Shown here piece by piece: positions 18,644 to 27,392 of a DNA stretch of 64,000 nucleotides. Every line of letters starts with the position of its first letter. The stretch's first letter is position 1. The notes beneath the pieces are model-generated. The model was given only the letters and a program-made list of their open reading frames with translations, did no database searches and had not been told where the DNA came from. Made by a program: the position numbers and the translations under genes. The DNA is from Sulfitobacter sp. HGT1. GTDB taxonomy: Bacteria; Pseudomonadota; Alphaproteobacteria; Rhodobacterales; Rhodobacteraceae. The DNA lies in assembly GCF_013282155.1 (NCBI RefSeq), contig NZ_BLWI01000011.1, forward strand, positions 124,001 to 188,000, read 5' to 3'.

Positions 18644-19978
18644 GTGGCGAAAGCGAAAACTCCAACCACTGGCGGCGACAAGCCCACGGAAAATACGGCC
18701 TCGCGTGCGTCCTCTGCCGCGGCCAAGCCGAAACCCGTGCGTAAAACGCCAGCCAGAACAACGAAACCCGCTGAGAAGGCTGATCAAGTGAAAAAGCCGA
18801 CCCAGCCTGCACCCGCGACGCCGGCACCCACTGCCGCCGCGAAGGCACCCAAAGATCCAACGACATCTTCGACGCCGGATGTGCCCAAGATGGACAGCGC
18901 AAAGCCTGCTATCGCACCCGAAACCTCAGCCAAGGCCGAAACCGTCGATAAACCGGTTGAGAAAAAGGCCGAACCTGCAAAGCCGGCAACCGAGCCTGTG
19001 AAAACAGCCAGCACCGCATCTGTGTCGTCCCCGCCTGCTGCGCCCAAGGTAGAACCCGAAAAATCCAGAAGCGTGTTTTTTCCGATGGTTCTGGGGGGGA
19101 TCGTTGCCGGTGCCATCGGGTTTGCCGCAGCAGAGCTGAACGTTTTGGGGCTGCGTTCTGAGGATGCAGCACCAGCCACATTTACGCAGGACCTTGCCGC
19201 ACAAGAGGCGCGGATCGCCAAGCTTGAGCAAGCAAGCGCAGCGCCTGCTGCTGCCCCCGCAGATATGTCCGGAATTGAAGCCGCGATCGCGGATTTGTCC
19301 GCCCGTGTAGACGAGATTGCCAGCCGTCCAGCCCCAAGCGCGGGTGATGGCCCACAAATCGACACATCAGGGTTCGAGGCCGAACTGGCCGGGCTCAAGT
19401 CTTCGGTTGAAACCCAACGTGACGAAATCGCGAAGCTTTTGGAGAACGCGCTGAGCGTGGAGGAAGCAACAGAAAAAGCCGCGAAGGCCGCAGCAGCACA
19501 ATCGGCCCTTGCCCGGATCGTTGCGGCGATCAGCACCGGCCAGCCGTTTGCGGATGAACTTGCCGAATTGCAGGCCAACGGTATCAACGATCTGCCCACC
19601 GTTCTGGCAGAAGCCGCCGAAACGGGCGTTGTGACCAGTGCGAATTTGCAAGACCGTTTCCCCGATGCCGCGCGGGCATCCTTGGCGGTTGCGCGTGCAG
19701 AAGAGCCTGCGGGTGCCACTGGCGGCTTGGGCAATTTCTTGAAAAACCAGCTTGGGGCGCGATCTGTTATCCCGCGCGAAGGCAATGACCCCGACGCAAT
19801 CTTGTCGCGTGCCGAAGCGGCGATGCGCGAAGGGCAACTGGCACAAGCATTGACCGAAATCGACGCCCTGCCCGACAGCGCCAAAGCGCCATTGGCCGAC
19901 TGGATCGCGGATGCGCAAGCCCGTCAGGCAGCGCAAGATGCCGTAGACACCCTGACGCAACGCCTGACGGCAAATTAA
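18644..19978 (+). CDS. Mitofilin (Mic60-like) inner-membrane protein
   Basis: A 444-residue protein with about 143 N-terminal residues rich in Ala, Pro, Lys and Thr, then one membrane segment (about residues 145-167) and a periplasmic part with coiled-coil helices (QEARIAKLEQA, then KSSVETQRDEIAKLLENA) and a C-terminal mitofilin-type helical domain. This is the bacterial relative of Mic60, which shapes cristae and intracytoplasmic membranes. The start is GTG at 18644, with AAAGG about 9 bases before. It sits between hemD and hemY, as in many alphaproteobacteria. The low-complexity N-terminus is expected for the family. Confidence 0.85.
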   Translation: MAKAKTPTTGGDKPTENTASRASSAAAKPKPVRKTPARTTKPAEKADQVKKPTQPAPATPAPTAAAKAPKDPTTSSTPDVPKMDSAKPAIAPETSAKAETVDKPVEKKAEPAKPATEPVKTASTASVSSPPAAPKVEPEKSRSVFFPMVLGGIVAGAIGFAAAELNVLGLRSEDAAPATFTQDLAAQEARIAKLEQASAAPAAAPADMSGIEAAIADLSARVDEIASRPAPSAGDGPQIDTSGFEAELAGLKSSVETQRDEIAKLLENALSVEEATEKAAKAAAAQSALARIVAAISTGQPFADELAELQANGINDLPTVLAEAAETGVVTSANLQDRFPDAARASLAVARAEEPAGATGGLGNFLKNQLGARSVIPREGNDPDAILSRAEAAMREGQLAQALTEIDALPDSAKAPLADWIADAQARQAAQDAVDTLTQRLTAN

Positions 19979-19988
19979 GGAAACTGAT

Positions 19989-21497
19989 ATGCTTTGGTCA
20001 TTGATTAAGATCGTTGTGTTTGTTGCGGCCATTGCCGCCTTGGCATGGGGTGCCGGTTTCCTGCTGGAAAGCTCGGGCGGATTGCAGGTGACTGTCATGG
20101 GGACCGAATTCAACTTTGGCCCACTGCAATCTGTTATCGCAATTATTCTGTTGGTTATCGGGGTTTGGGTGTTGCTCAAGGTGATCGCGCTTTTGGTGGC
20201 GACCTGGCACTTCCTGAATGGCGATGAGACCGCGTTGTCGCGCTATTTTGATCGCAACCGCGAAAGAAAAGGTTACGAGGCCCTGTCCGAAGGGTTGATG
20301 GCGCTGGCCAGTGGCGAGGGCCGGTTGGCGTTGGCCAAGGCCGCCAAAGCGGACAAATATCTGGAAAAGCCTGAACTGACCAATCTGCTGATTGCCCAAG
20401 CCGCCGAAATGGCCGGCGACCGCCGTTTGGCCGAAGAATCCTATCGCAAGATGGTGGAAAATACATCGACCCGTTTTGTGGGCATACGCGGCATCATGAA
20501 GCAAAAACTGGCCGATGGTGACACGGACACAGCGCTGATGCTGGCAAAGAAAGCCTTTGCGTTGAAGCCAAAGCACGAAGAAACCGGCGATGTTTTGCTA
20601 AAGCTTCAGGCTGAAAAAGAAGACTGGAAGGGTGCACGCGAAACGCTGAACACCAAGTTGAAAAATGGCCAGTTGCCGCGCGATGTTCACAAACGCCGCG
20701 ATGCCGTTCTGGCCTTGTCCGAAGCAAAAGACATCATCAGCGACGGCAGCAGCATCGAAGCGCGCGAAGCGGCGATCGAAGCGAACCGTTTGTCGCCTGA
20801 CCTGATCCCGGCGGCCGTGATGGCGGCGCATGGTTTTATCGATCAAGGCAAACCCAAATACGCCGCCCGTCTGCTGAAAAAGGCATGGAGCGTTCAACCG
20901 CACCCCGATCTGGCCGCAGCCTTTGCCGCAATTGCACCAAACGAGAGCCCGAGCGAACGGTTGAAACGGTTCACGGCGCTGACCAAAGCGCAGCCGGATC
21001 ATGCTGAAACCAAGATGTTGCTTGCTGAACTGAACATCGCCAACGAAGATTTCCCGCAAGCGCGGCGGTCTTTGGGTGATCTGGTTGAAACCGATCCGAC
21101 AGCGCGGTCCGTCACTTTGATGGCTGCGATTGAGCGGGGAGAGGGCGCGTCTGATACTGTCGTCAAAGGCTGGCTTGCCCGCGCGCTGACCGTATCGCGT
21201 GGCCCGCAGTGGATTTGTGACAACTGCCAGCATATCCACGCTGCATGGGCACCGACCTGCGAAAACTGCCACAGCTTTGATACGCTGGCGTGGAAAACAC
21301 CGCCCATGTCCGAAGTCGCGATGCCGGGCGGGTTGCAAATGCTGCCGCTGATCGTAGGCGCAATCGAAGATAATTCAGGTGCGGATGCGCAAGCACCCGT
21401 TGCAACGCGGGCTGATATTGAGGACGCCGAATTGATCGACGACCCTGTTGATGCCGAGCAAGATAAGAAACAGCCGGATACCCCTGCGGAAAAGTAA
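19989..21497 (+). CDS. hemY: HemY-like membrane TPR protein
   Basis: A 502-residue inner-membrane protein with two N-terminal membrane segments (about residues 4-28 and 48-74) and a long helical TPR region facing the cytoplasm (LALAKAAKADKYLEKPEL, LAEESYRKM, ALMLAKKAFALKPKHEE). The C-terminal part (about 408-430) contains CDNC and CENC, a four-cysteine rubredoxin-like metal-binding knuckle not found in enterobacterial HemY. HemY_N proteins are associated with late porphyrin steps, but the role is not settled. It starts 10 bp after the mitofilin stop and is followed by a strong terminator. Confidence 0.88.
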   Translation: MLWSLIKIVVFVAAIAALAWGAGFLLESSGGLQVTVMGTEFNFGPLQSVIAIILLVIGVWVLLKVIALLVATWHFLNGDETALSRYFDRNRERKGYEALSEGLMALASGEGRLALAKAAKADKYLEKPELTNLLIAQAAEMAGDRRLAEESYRKMVENTSTRFVGIRGIMKQKLADGDTDTALMLAKKAFALKPKHEETGDVLLKLQAEKEDWKGARETLNTKLKNGQLPRDVHKRRDAVLALSEAKDIISDGSSIEAREAAIEANRLSPDLIPAAVMAAHGFIDQGKPKYAARLLKKAWSVQPHPDLAAAFAAIAPNESPSERLKRFTALTKAQPDHAETKMLLAELNIANEDFPQARRSLGDLVETDPTARSVTLMAAIERGEGASDTVVKGWLARALTVSRGPQWICDNCQHIHAAWAPTCENCHSFDTLAWKTPPMSEVAMPGGLQMLPLIVGAIEDNSGADAQAPVATRADIEDAELIDDPVDAEQDKKQPDTPAEK

Positions 21498-21519
21498 CCG
21501 CCGGACTGCACAAATCGTC

Positions 21520-21561
21520 AGACCGATGCCAGCGTACCCCGTTGGCGTCGGTCTTTGTTTT
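21520..21561 (+). terminator. Terminator of the hemD-mitofilin-hemY operon
   Basis: AGACCGA (21520-21526) pairs with TCGGTCT (21548-21554), extended by GCCA/TGGC, and is followed by TTGTTTTTG. A classic rho-independent shape. Confidence 0.8.
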
Positions 21562-21652
21562 TGTGACGCAGGCGCTTTGATCAGCGCCCCCTGTTCAATG
21601 CATCCCCCGAAGGCCTATATAGTGGGTAACCCTTTCGGTTAGGATGTTTGAA

Positions 21653-23899
21653 ATGGCGCGGGACGAAATACAAACACTGTCGGTAAGCGGTATGACCTGC
21701 GGAGGCTGTGCCGCGCGGGTCGACAAGGCCTTGCGGGCCGTGCCCGGTGTGACCGAGGTCAGTGTGAACCTTGCGGACGACACGGCGATGGTAACCCATG
21801 CCAAGGGCGCGGTAACGATCCAAACCCTTGCCAAAGCATCGACAGATGCGGGCTATCCCGCCGTGGCCGCGACCAAAACCACAACGCAAGACCACGCCAT
21901 CCACAAACGCGAAGAGGCAGAGGAAGTCGGGCGCGCCTTCTATGTTGCTGCGGCGCTGGCGTTGCCGGTAGTTATCCTGGCGATGGGGGCTCATATGGTC
22001 CCTGGGATGCACAGGTTGATCGCTGGCACAATCGGCCATCAGGGCAGTTGGCTGATCCAGTTTGTCCTTACCACGGTTCTGATCCTTGGTCCCGGCCGCA
22101 GGTTCTATTCATTGGGCATACCGGCCTTTCTGCGCGGCGCACCTGACATGAACAGTCTGGTTGCCTTGGGCACGGGGGCTGCGTTTTCTTATTCGACCGT
22201 CGCGCTGTTTTTGCCGCAACTTTTGCCGGCCACCGCCCGCGAGGTCTATTTCGAAGCCGCCGCCGCAATCATCGCGCTGATCTTGCTGGGCCGCTGGCTC
22301 GAGGCGCGCGCAAAGGGCCGGACAGGTGCCGCGATCCAAAAGCTGATGGGGCTGCAACCCAATACGGCGCGGGTCAAACGCGGGGCAGATTGGGTTGATG
22401 TGGATATTTCGACCCTGAAAGTCGGCGATGAGATATTGATCCGTCCGGGTGAACGCTTGCCGACTGATGCTACGATCCTGAGCGGCGATTCCGGCATCGA
22501 CGAAAGCATGATCACCGGCGAACCGATGCCGCAACGCAAAACGGCTGGGGATCCTGTGACCGGTGGTACCGTAAATGGTACAGGCAGTCTGACATGCCGC
22601 GTGACGTCGGTTGGGGATGATACGACGCTGGCGCAGATCATTCGTATGGTTCAGCAAGCCCAAGGCGCGCGGTTGCCGATCCAGGGGTTGGTTGACAGGG
22701 TTACGCTTTGGTTTGTGCCTGCCGTTCTGGGGATCGCGCTGCTGACGGTCGCCATCTGGGCATTTTTCGGGCCTTCGCCGGTGTTGTCCCATGCGCTTGT
22801 TGCGGGGGTGTCGGTGCTGATTATCGCCTGCCCCTGTGCAATGGGTCTGGCCACACCGACATCCATTATGGTGGGCACTGGCCGTGCGGCTGAAATGGGC
22901 GTGTTGTTCCGCAAGGGCGACGCGCTGCAAGCCTTAAGTGGCGTTGATATCGTGGCGTTTGATAAAACGGGTACCCTGACCCAGGGCCACCCGGCGCTGA
23001 CCGCCCTGATCCCTGCGCAAGGCCGGTCGCGCGACAGCCTGTTGGCGCAGGTTGCGGCAGTGGAAATTCTGTCGGAACACCCGATCGCAAGCGCGATTAC
23101 CGCCGCCGCAAAACACATGACACTGCCCGAAGCCACAGGGTTTCAGGCGATTAATGGCCAAGGGGTCACCGCATCAGTAAATGGTCAGGACATTCACATC
23201 GGGAATGCGCGGCTGATGGAGGAGCTGAATGTTGATACATCATCCTTCGTGACCGAATTCGACACCCGCGCAGCACAGGGTGAAACCGTGTTTTATGTCT
23301 CTGTTGCGGGGAAAATTGCAGGTTTGGTCGCAATTTCCGATCCGATCAAACCCGATAGCAAAGCCACGATTGCAGCGCTTCACCAACGCGGCATTCAGGT
23401 CGCGATGATTACCGGCGATGACCCCAAAACAGCCCATAGCGTGGCAGCGACCCTTGGCATTGACCACGTCGTTGCGGGCGTTCTGCCTGATGGTAAAATC
23501 GATGCGCTGGACAAGCTGCGCGGATCGGACAAAAAGATCGCCTTTGTCGGGGATGGCATCAATGACGCCCCTGCCTTGGCCCATGCGGATGTCGGGATCG
23601 CCATTGGCACCGGCACCGATGTCGCGATTGAATCCGCCGATGTGGTGTTGATGTCCGGCAGTCTGACCGGCGTAAACAGCGCCATTGCCGTGTCCCATGA
23701 AACCTTGCGCAATATCCGCCAGAACCTGTTCTGGGCGTTCGGCTATAACGTGGCGTTGATCCCCGTTGCCGCAGGTGTGCTGTATCCGGTGTTCGGGATT
23801 TTGCTGTCACCGATCCTTGCCGCGTCGGCCATGGCGTTTTCGTCGGTGTTTGTGCTGACCAACGCTCTGCGGTTGCGGCGCATAAATGTAAAGGTTTGA
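21653..23899 (+). CDS. Copper-translocating P1B-type ATPase
   Basis: Exports Cu(I) across the inner membrane. The 748-residue chain has an N-terminal heavy-metal domain with GMTCGGCAAR (Cys 16 and 19), TGEPMPQ of the actuator domain, the intramembrane CPC motif in IIACPCAMGLATP (about residue 392), the phosphorylated Asp in FDKTGTLTQG, SEHPIA of the nucleotide domain, and GDGINDAPALAHADVGIA. An ATG at 21644 is in frame, but AGGAT lies at a good distance only from 21653. No chaperone or CueR-type regulator is adjacent. Confidence 0.95.
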   Translation: MARDEIQTLSVSGMTCGGCAARVDKALRAVPGVTEVSVNLADDTAMVTHAKGAVTIQTLAKASTDAGYPAVAATKTTTQDHAIHKREEAEEVGRAFYVAAALALPVVILAMGAHMVPGMHRLIAGTIGHQGSWLIQFVLTTVLILGPGRRFYSLGIPAFLRGAPDMNSLVALGTGAAFSYSTVALFLPQLLPATAREVYFEAAAAIIALILLGRWLEARAKGRTGAAIQKLMGLQPNTARVKRGADWVDVDISTLKVGDEILIRPGERLPTDATILSGDSGIDESMITGEPMPQRKTAGDPVTGGTVNGTGSLTCRVTSVGDDTTLAQIIRMVQQAQGARLPIQGLVDRVTLWFVPAVLGIALLTVAIWAFFGPSPVLSHALVAGVSVLIIACPCAMGLATPTSIMVGTGRAAEMGVLFRKGDALQALSGVDIVAFDKTGTLTQGHPALTALIPAQGRSRDSLLAQVAAVEILSEHPIASAITAAAKHMTLPEATGFQAINGQGVTASVNGQDIHIGNARLMEELNVDTSSFVTEFDTRAAQGETVFYVSVAGKIAGLVAISDPIKPDSKATIAALHQRGIQVAMITGDDPKTAHSVAATLGIDHVVAGVLPDGKIDALDKLRGSDKKIAFVGDGINDAPALAHADVGIAIGTGTDVAIESADVVLMSGSLTGVNSAIAVSHETLRNIRQNLFWAFGYNVALIPVAAGVLYPVFGILLSPILAASAMAFSSVFVLTNALRLRRINVKV

Positions 23900-23968
23900 T
23901 CCTTAACGGATGACGCCGGAAAAATTGGGCGCTATCCCAGACATGTAATCTTCAGAAAGGGCACGTAC

Positions 23969-24673
23969 ATGACGTCTGAAACCTATGCATTTGAGCCGCC
24001 AAAACAGGCAAGTCTTGCGATCAAAGGATCAGACGCACGGTTTCCCGTACGCCGTATCTTTTGCGTTGGCCGGAATTACGAGGCCCATGCGATCGAAATG
24101 GGCAAAGACCCGACGCGCGAGGCCCCCTTCTTTTTCACGAAACCCGCTGACGCGGCGATTGATACGCCTTGCACCATCCCCTATCCGCCACTGACCGAAA
24201 ACCTGCATTACGAGATCGAATTGATCATCGCGATTGGCAAGGGCGGCGCTGATATCGCCGAGGAAGACGTGATGGATCACGTCTGGGGGGCATCGGTCGG
24301 CATCGACCTGACCCGCCGTGATTTGCAGAACGAGGCCAAAACGATGGGCCGCCCGTGGGATTGGGGTAAAGCGTTTGATTATTCGGCCCCCATCGCGCCG
24401 ATTGTCCCGATTGCCGATGTGCCTTCTGTTGAAAACGGGCGCATCTGGCTGGCCGTGAACGGCGAGACGAAACAAGACGCCGATCTGGCCGATCTGATCT
24501 GGTCTGTGCGTGAACATGTGGCGACCCTGTCGCGCGCGATGACGTTGGCCCCCGGTGATATCATCATGACCGGCACACCGGCCGGTGTTGGTGCAATCAT
24601 AGCGGGCGATGTTGTCACAGGCGGCGTTGAGGGCATTGGCACGCTCGAGGTCACCATAGGCCCACGAGCATGA
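23969..24673 (+). CDS. Fumarylacetoacetate hydrolase-family protein (fumarylpyruvate hydrolase-like)
   Basis: A 234-residue FAH-fold hydrolase that cleaves a C-C bond in an acylpyruvate. Metal-binding acidic residues are visible in LHYEIELIIAIGKGG and VGIDLTRRDLQ, with the lead-in FCVGRNYEAHAIEMG and the C-terminal IIMTGTPAGVGAI. The next gene overlaps by ATGA and is a zeta-class GST of the maleylacetoacetate/maleylpyruvate isomerase kind. The pair therefore points to the last two steps of gentisate or homogentisate breakdown. The ring-opening dioxygenase is not in the window, so the parent substrate is open. Confidence 0.88.
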   Translation: MTSETYAFEPPKQASLAIKGSDARFPVRRIFCVGRNYEAHAIEMGKDPTREAPFFFTKPADAAIDTPCTIPYPPLTENLHYEIELIIAIGKGGADIAEEDVMDHVWGASVGIDLTRRDLQNEAKTMGRPWDWGKAFDYSAPIAPIVPIADVPSVENGRIWLAVNGETKQDADLADLIWSVREHVATLSRAMTLAPGDIIMTGTPAGVGAIIAGDVVTGGVEGIGTLEVTIGPRA

Positions 24674-25317
24674 CGGGTTTTGCGCTGCATAACTATTTCC
24701 GCAGCTCTACCTCGGTACGGGTGCGGGCGGCGCTGAACCTCAAGGGGTTGGCATACGACTATATCCCGCTGTCTTTGCTCAAGGGCGAACAGGCCAGCCC
24801 CGAACATCTGGCGCTGAACCCCTCGGGCCTCGTCCCCACTTTGGTCACACCGCAGGGTGCATTGCCGCAATCGCTCGCTATTCTCGAGTGGCTGGACGAG
24901 TCGCATCCGGAGCCACCGCTGCTGCCTTCCGACCCTTGGGGCCGTGCACGGGTGCGAAGCCTTGCGCATATTGTCGCATTGGACATCCATCCGGTGAACA
25001 ATCTGCGCATCCTCAAGCATCTTGAGACAGAGTTTGGGGTGGATGCCCAGGGCAAGGCCGCGTGGTTCCGCAAATGGGCAAGTGCGGGCCTTGAGGCATT
25101 GGAAAAGCGGTTGGCATCCGAACCGGAAACAGGCGATTTTTGTCATGAAAACAAGGTGGGTCTTGCCGATCTCTGCCTCTATGCGCAAGTGCTCAACAAC
25201 GTGCGGTTCGAGGTGGATATGACACCCTTCCCGACGATCCGGCGGATCCACGAGAACTGCATGGCGATCCCCGCTTTGGTGCAGGCATCACCGCCCAACC
25301 AGCCCGATGCCGGCTGA
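24670..25317 (+). CDS. maiA: Zeta-class GST, maleylacetoacetate/maleylpyruvate isomerase
   Basis: A 215-residue two-domain GST. The N-terminal thioredoxin-like part has NYFRSSTSVRVRAALNLKG (active-site Ser cluster of zeta-class enzymes), NPSGLVPTL and the glutathione-binding QSLAILEWLDE. The C-terminal helical part has LHPVNN-like DIHPVNNLRIL and VGLADLCLYAQV. It would use glutathione to isomerise a maleyl to a fumaryl compound, which the overlapping upstream FAH-family enzyme then cleaves. MaiA versus NagL cannot be decided from this region. Confidence 0.87.
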   Translation: MTGFALHNYFRSSTSVRVRAALNLKGLAYDYIPLSLLKGEQASPEHLALNPSGLVPTLVTPQGALPQSLAILEWLDESHPEPPLLPSDPWGRARVRSLAHIVALDIHPVNNLRILKHLETEFGVDAQGKAAWFRKWASAGLEALEKRLASEPETGDFCHENKVGLADLCLYAQVLNNVRFEVDMTPFPTIRRIHENCMAIPALVQASPPNQPDAG

Positions 25318-25394
25318 AACCTGCCCATTGGTCGATATTGACTAGTGCCGTTGCGCGCTATCTTACTCCACAAGCTTTAAACGGGAGACGACAC

Positions 25395-25832
25395 ATGAAA
25401 CTGATCTATACAGCACTTTTGGCAACCGCCTTTGCAGCCCCTGCATTCGCAGGCGACGTAGCCGATGGCGAAAAGAACTTTGGCAAGTGCAAGGCCTGTC
25501 ACGCGATCGTCGATGATGCAGGCGAAGTGATCCAGAAGGGTGGCAAAACCGGCCCGAACCTGTTCAATATCGTTGGGCGTCAGGCCGGCTCGGTTGATGG
25601 CATTAAATATAGCGATGCACTGGTTGCGGCTGGCGCAGCGGGCCTGATCTGGGACGAAGCCACTTTGGCCGCCTATATGACGAACCCGACCGATTTTCTG
25701 CGTGAAACATTGGACGACGCCAAGGTGCGGTCGAACATGTCGTTCAAACTGCGCAAGGGTGGCGAAGACGTGGCTGCATATCTGGCCAGCGTTTCCCCCG
25801 CCGCGGGCGAAGCAGAGCCTAAAAGCGAATAA
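25395..25832 (+). CDS. Cytochrome c2/c550-type periplasmic cytochrome
   Basis: A 145-residue class I c-type cytochrome that carries electrons in the periplasm. The signal peptide MKLIYTALLATAFAAPAFA is cleaved before GDVADGEK. The heme site is CKACH (about residues 32-36), with the sixth ligand Met in SNMSFKL (about 115) and the GPNLFNIVGRQAG loop typical of the family. GGGAG sits 8 bases before the ATG at 25395, so the longer frame to 25338 is not used. It has a bidirectional terminator immediately downstream and appears monocistronic. Confidence 0.92.
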   Translation: MKLIYTALLATAFAAPAFAGDVADGEKNFGKCKACHAIVDDAGEVIQKGGKTGPNLFNIVGRQAGSVDGIKYSDALVAAGAAGLIWDEATLAAYMTNPTDFLRETLDDAKVRSNMSFKLRKGGEDVAAYLASVSPAAGEAEPKSE

Positions 25833-25852
25833 ACGACCTTGAACGGATAACC

Positions 25853-25890
25853 AAAAGGCCCGCCCAACGGTATCGTTGTGCGGGTCTTTT
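25853..25890. terminator. Bidirectional terminator between cytochrome c and TPR genes
   Basis: AAAAGGCCCGC... and ...GCGGGTCTTTT form a long imperfect stem around the loop GTAT, with A-runs on the left and T-runs on the right, so it can stop both converging transcripts. The stop codon of the minus-strand gene lies at its right edge. Confidence 0.75.
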
Positions 25891-27265
25891 ACTGTGATGC
25901 GACCGATGTGCGGGTCTTTTCCGCGCGGGCACGGGCCTTGGCGGCCTGTTCGGGCAAACCTGTTTTTTCATAGATATCGCCCAAAAGCATGTTCAGCGGC
26001 ACGCCGTCAGGGTCATAGGTGCGGCGCATCTCAAGCACTTGTTGCGCGGCTGATGCACGCCCGTCGTGAACCAGCGCATCCAGATGGATTTGCTCGAACA
26101 GGTCGCGCTGCGCATGGCTGCCGCCACATTCCGCCATGCGGGGCAACGCCTGACCCAACAGCGTGATCGCAGTCGGCCAATCGCCCTTGCTATGTGCGAT
26201 GATCCCGCGGGCAGCAGGCAGGGCGACTTCTGCCCACGCAATATGATCATGTTGGCGGGTATCTGCGGCGCGGGCTTTGATGGCAGCCATCAGGGACTGT
26301 GCCTCCGGTTTGGCTGTGCGACCTAACGCATATAGATATTGCAGGGTCAGGAATGCATTTACCGTATCCTGCCCGCGCAATGCGATGTGATCGGCAACAT
26401 CTGCCCATCGGTCACCCACGCTGACGCCTGCGAATTCCATCCGCGCCAGCAGCGACACGGCACCGACCTGATCCTGGGAATAGTCTTTGGCCAAGCCCCA
26501 GATATGCGTGTCATAGGCGCAGCGCACGTCGTCATGTCGCCCCTGTGACAGATAAAACAGCGCCAGATGCCACCAGTTATGACTGCGCATAAAGGAATTC
26601 AGGGGCTGCCATGTGCCAGCAACGCTTTCCAGAAACGCGGCCCCTTCGGATACGCGCCCTTGGGTAAGCATGACATGCGCCAAGGCGTGATGGGCCCAAG
26701 GTTCGTCGTGGCGCAGGGACATGGCCCGCCGCGCGGCGGCTTCGGCATCGTCCAGCAGGTGGCATTGTTCATAGCCGAACGCGATCATGCCGTGCACATA
26801 GGGGATATCAACGGCGTCTGGCAGGGCCTTGAGGGCAAAGCGCAGCATACCGGCGGCATCACCGGTGTTGAATAGATGATACTGCGCCAGCTTGAGCATG
26901 GTGACATCGCGCGGATGGTCGGTGGTAATGGCATCGCATCCTGCCAGCATCGCGGGGATATCGCCATCAACCCATTGACCGATGGTTTCAATCACCTGCG
27001 CCTCGCGTTGGGTGCCGGGGTCGGCTGAACGCGCGCGGGCCATATAGGGTGCAGCCTTGGCCGGGGCGGCGGGGGCCTCAAGAAACATCCACAGCATCGC
27101 GGCATAGGCATTTGCCAGCCCACAGGCCGGGTCGGCATCGGCTGTCGGAATGATATTCGGGGCCTTCGTCTCATAGGCGATGAAACCGTGAATGAAATCA
27201 TTGATCCCCTGAAGGGTCTGCGGGTTTTGCGTGGTGATCGGCAGACCGTATAGATCGGTTGTCAT
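25889..27265 (-). CDS. Tetratricopeptide-repeat protein, TTC38-like
   Basis: A 458-residue helical protein built of TPR-like pairs with no signal peptide or membrane segment. It resembles the TTC38 family: AAMLWMFLEAPAAPAKAAPYM, YVHGMIAFGYEQCHLLDDAEAAARRA, PWAHHALAHVMLTQGR and SHNWWHLALFYLSQGRHD. The function of the family is unknown; TPRs usually mediate protein contacts. It is the last gene on the minus strand after the peptide-transporter, GNAT, SDR and peptidase genes, separated from the peptidase by 127 bp in which I see nothing else. Confidence 0.75.
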   Translation of the reverse strand: MTTDLYGLPITTQNPQTLQGINDFIHGFIAYETKAPNIIPTADADPACGLANAYAAMLWMFLEAPAAPAKAAPYMARARSADPGTQREAQVIETIGQWVDGDIPAMLAGCDAITTDHPRDVTMLKLAQYHLFNTGDAAGMLRFALKALPDAVDIPYVHGMIAFGYEQCHLLDDAEAAARRAMSLRHDEPWAHHALAHVMLTQGRVSEGAAFLESVAGTWQPLNSFMRSHNWWHLALFYLSQGRHDDVRCAYDTHIWGLAKDYSQDQVGAVSLLARMEFAGVSVGDRWADVADHIALRGQDTVNAFLTLQYLYALGRTAKPEAQSLMAAIKARAADTRQHDHIAWAEVALPAARGIIAHSKGDWPTAITLLGQALPRMAECGGSHAQRDLFEQIHLDALVHDGRASAAQQVLEMRRTYDPDGVPLNMLLGDIYEKTGLPEQAAKARARAEKTRTSVASQ

Positions 27266-27392
27266 ACTGCACCCTTTACTAAATGCCCTGTGTTAGAGCC
27301 AAAATGCGTCATGATATCGTTCAGCAAGACGCGCAGAACAATCTTGTCATTCCCCGCCAAAGCAAATGCCGGCCCACTTGGGAAGGGAATGC

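Noticed and set aside
18644-19070. Repeat-like Ala/Pro/Lys tract that might suggest a tandem repeat or CRISPR
   Set aside because: It is the low-complexity N-terminus of the mitofilin protein; no regular unit or spacers.
21604-21638. CCGAAGG...CCTTTCGG inverted repeat before the copper ATPase as a CueR-type site
   Set aside because: The match is imperfect and unlike known CueR/HmrR operators; not enough to call an operator.
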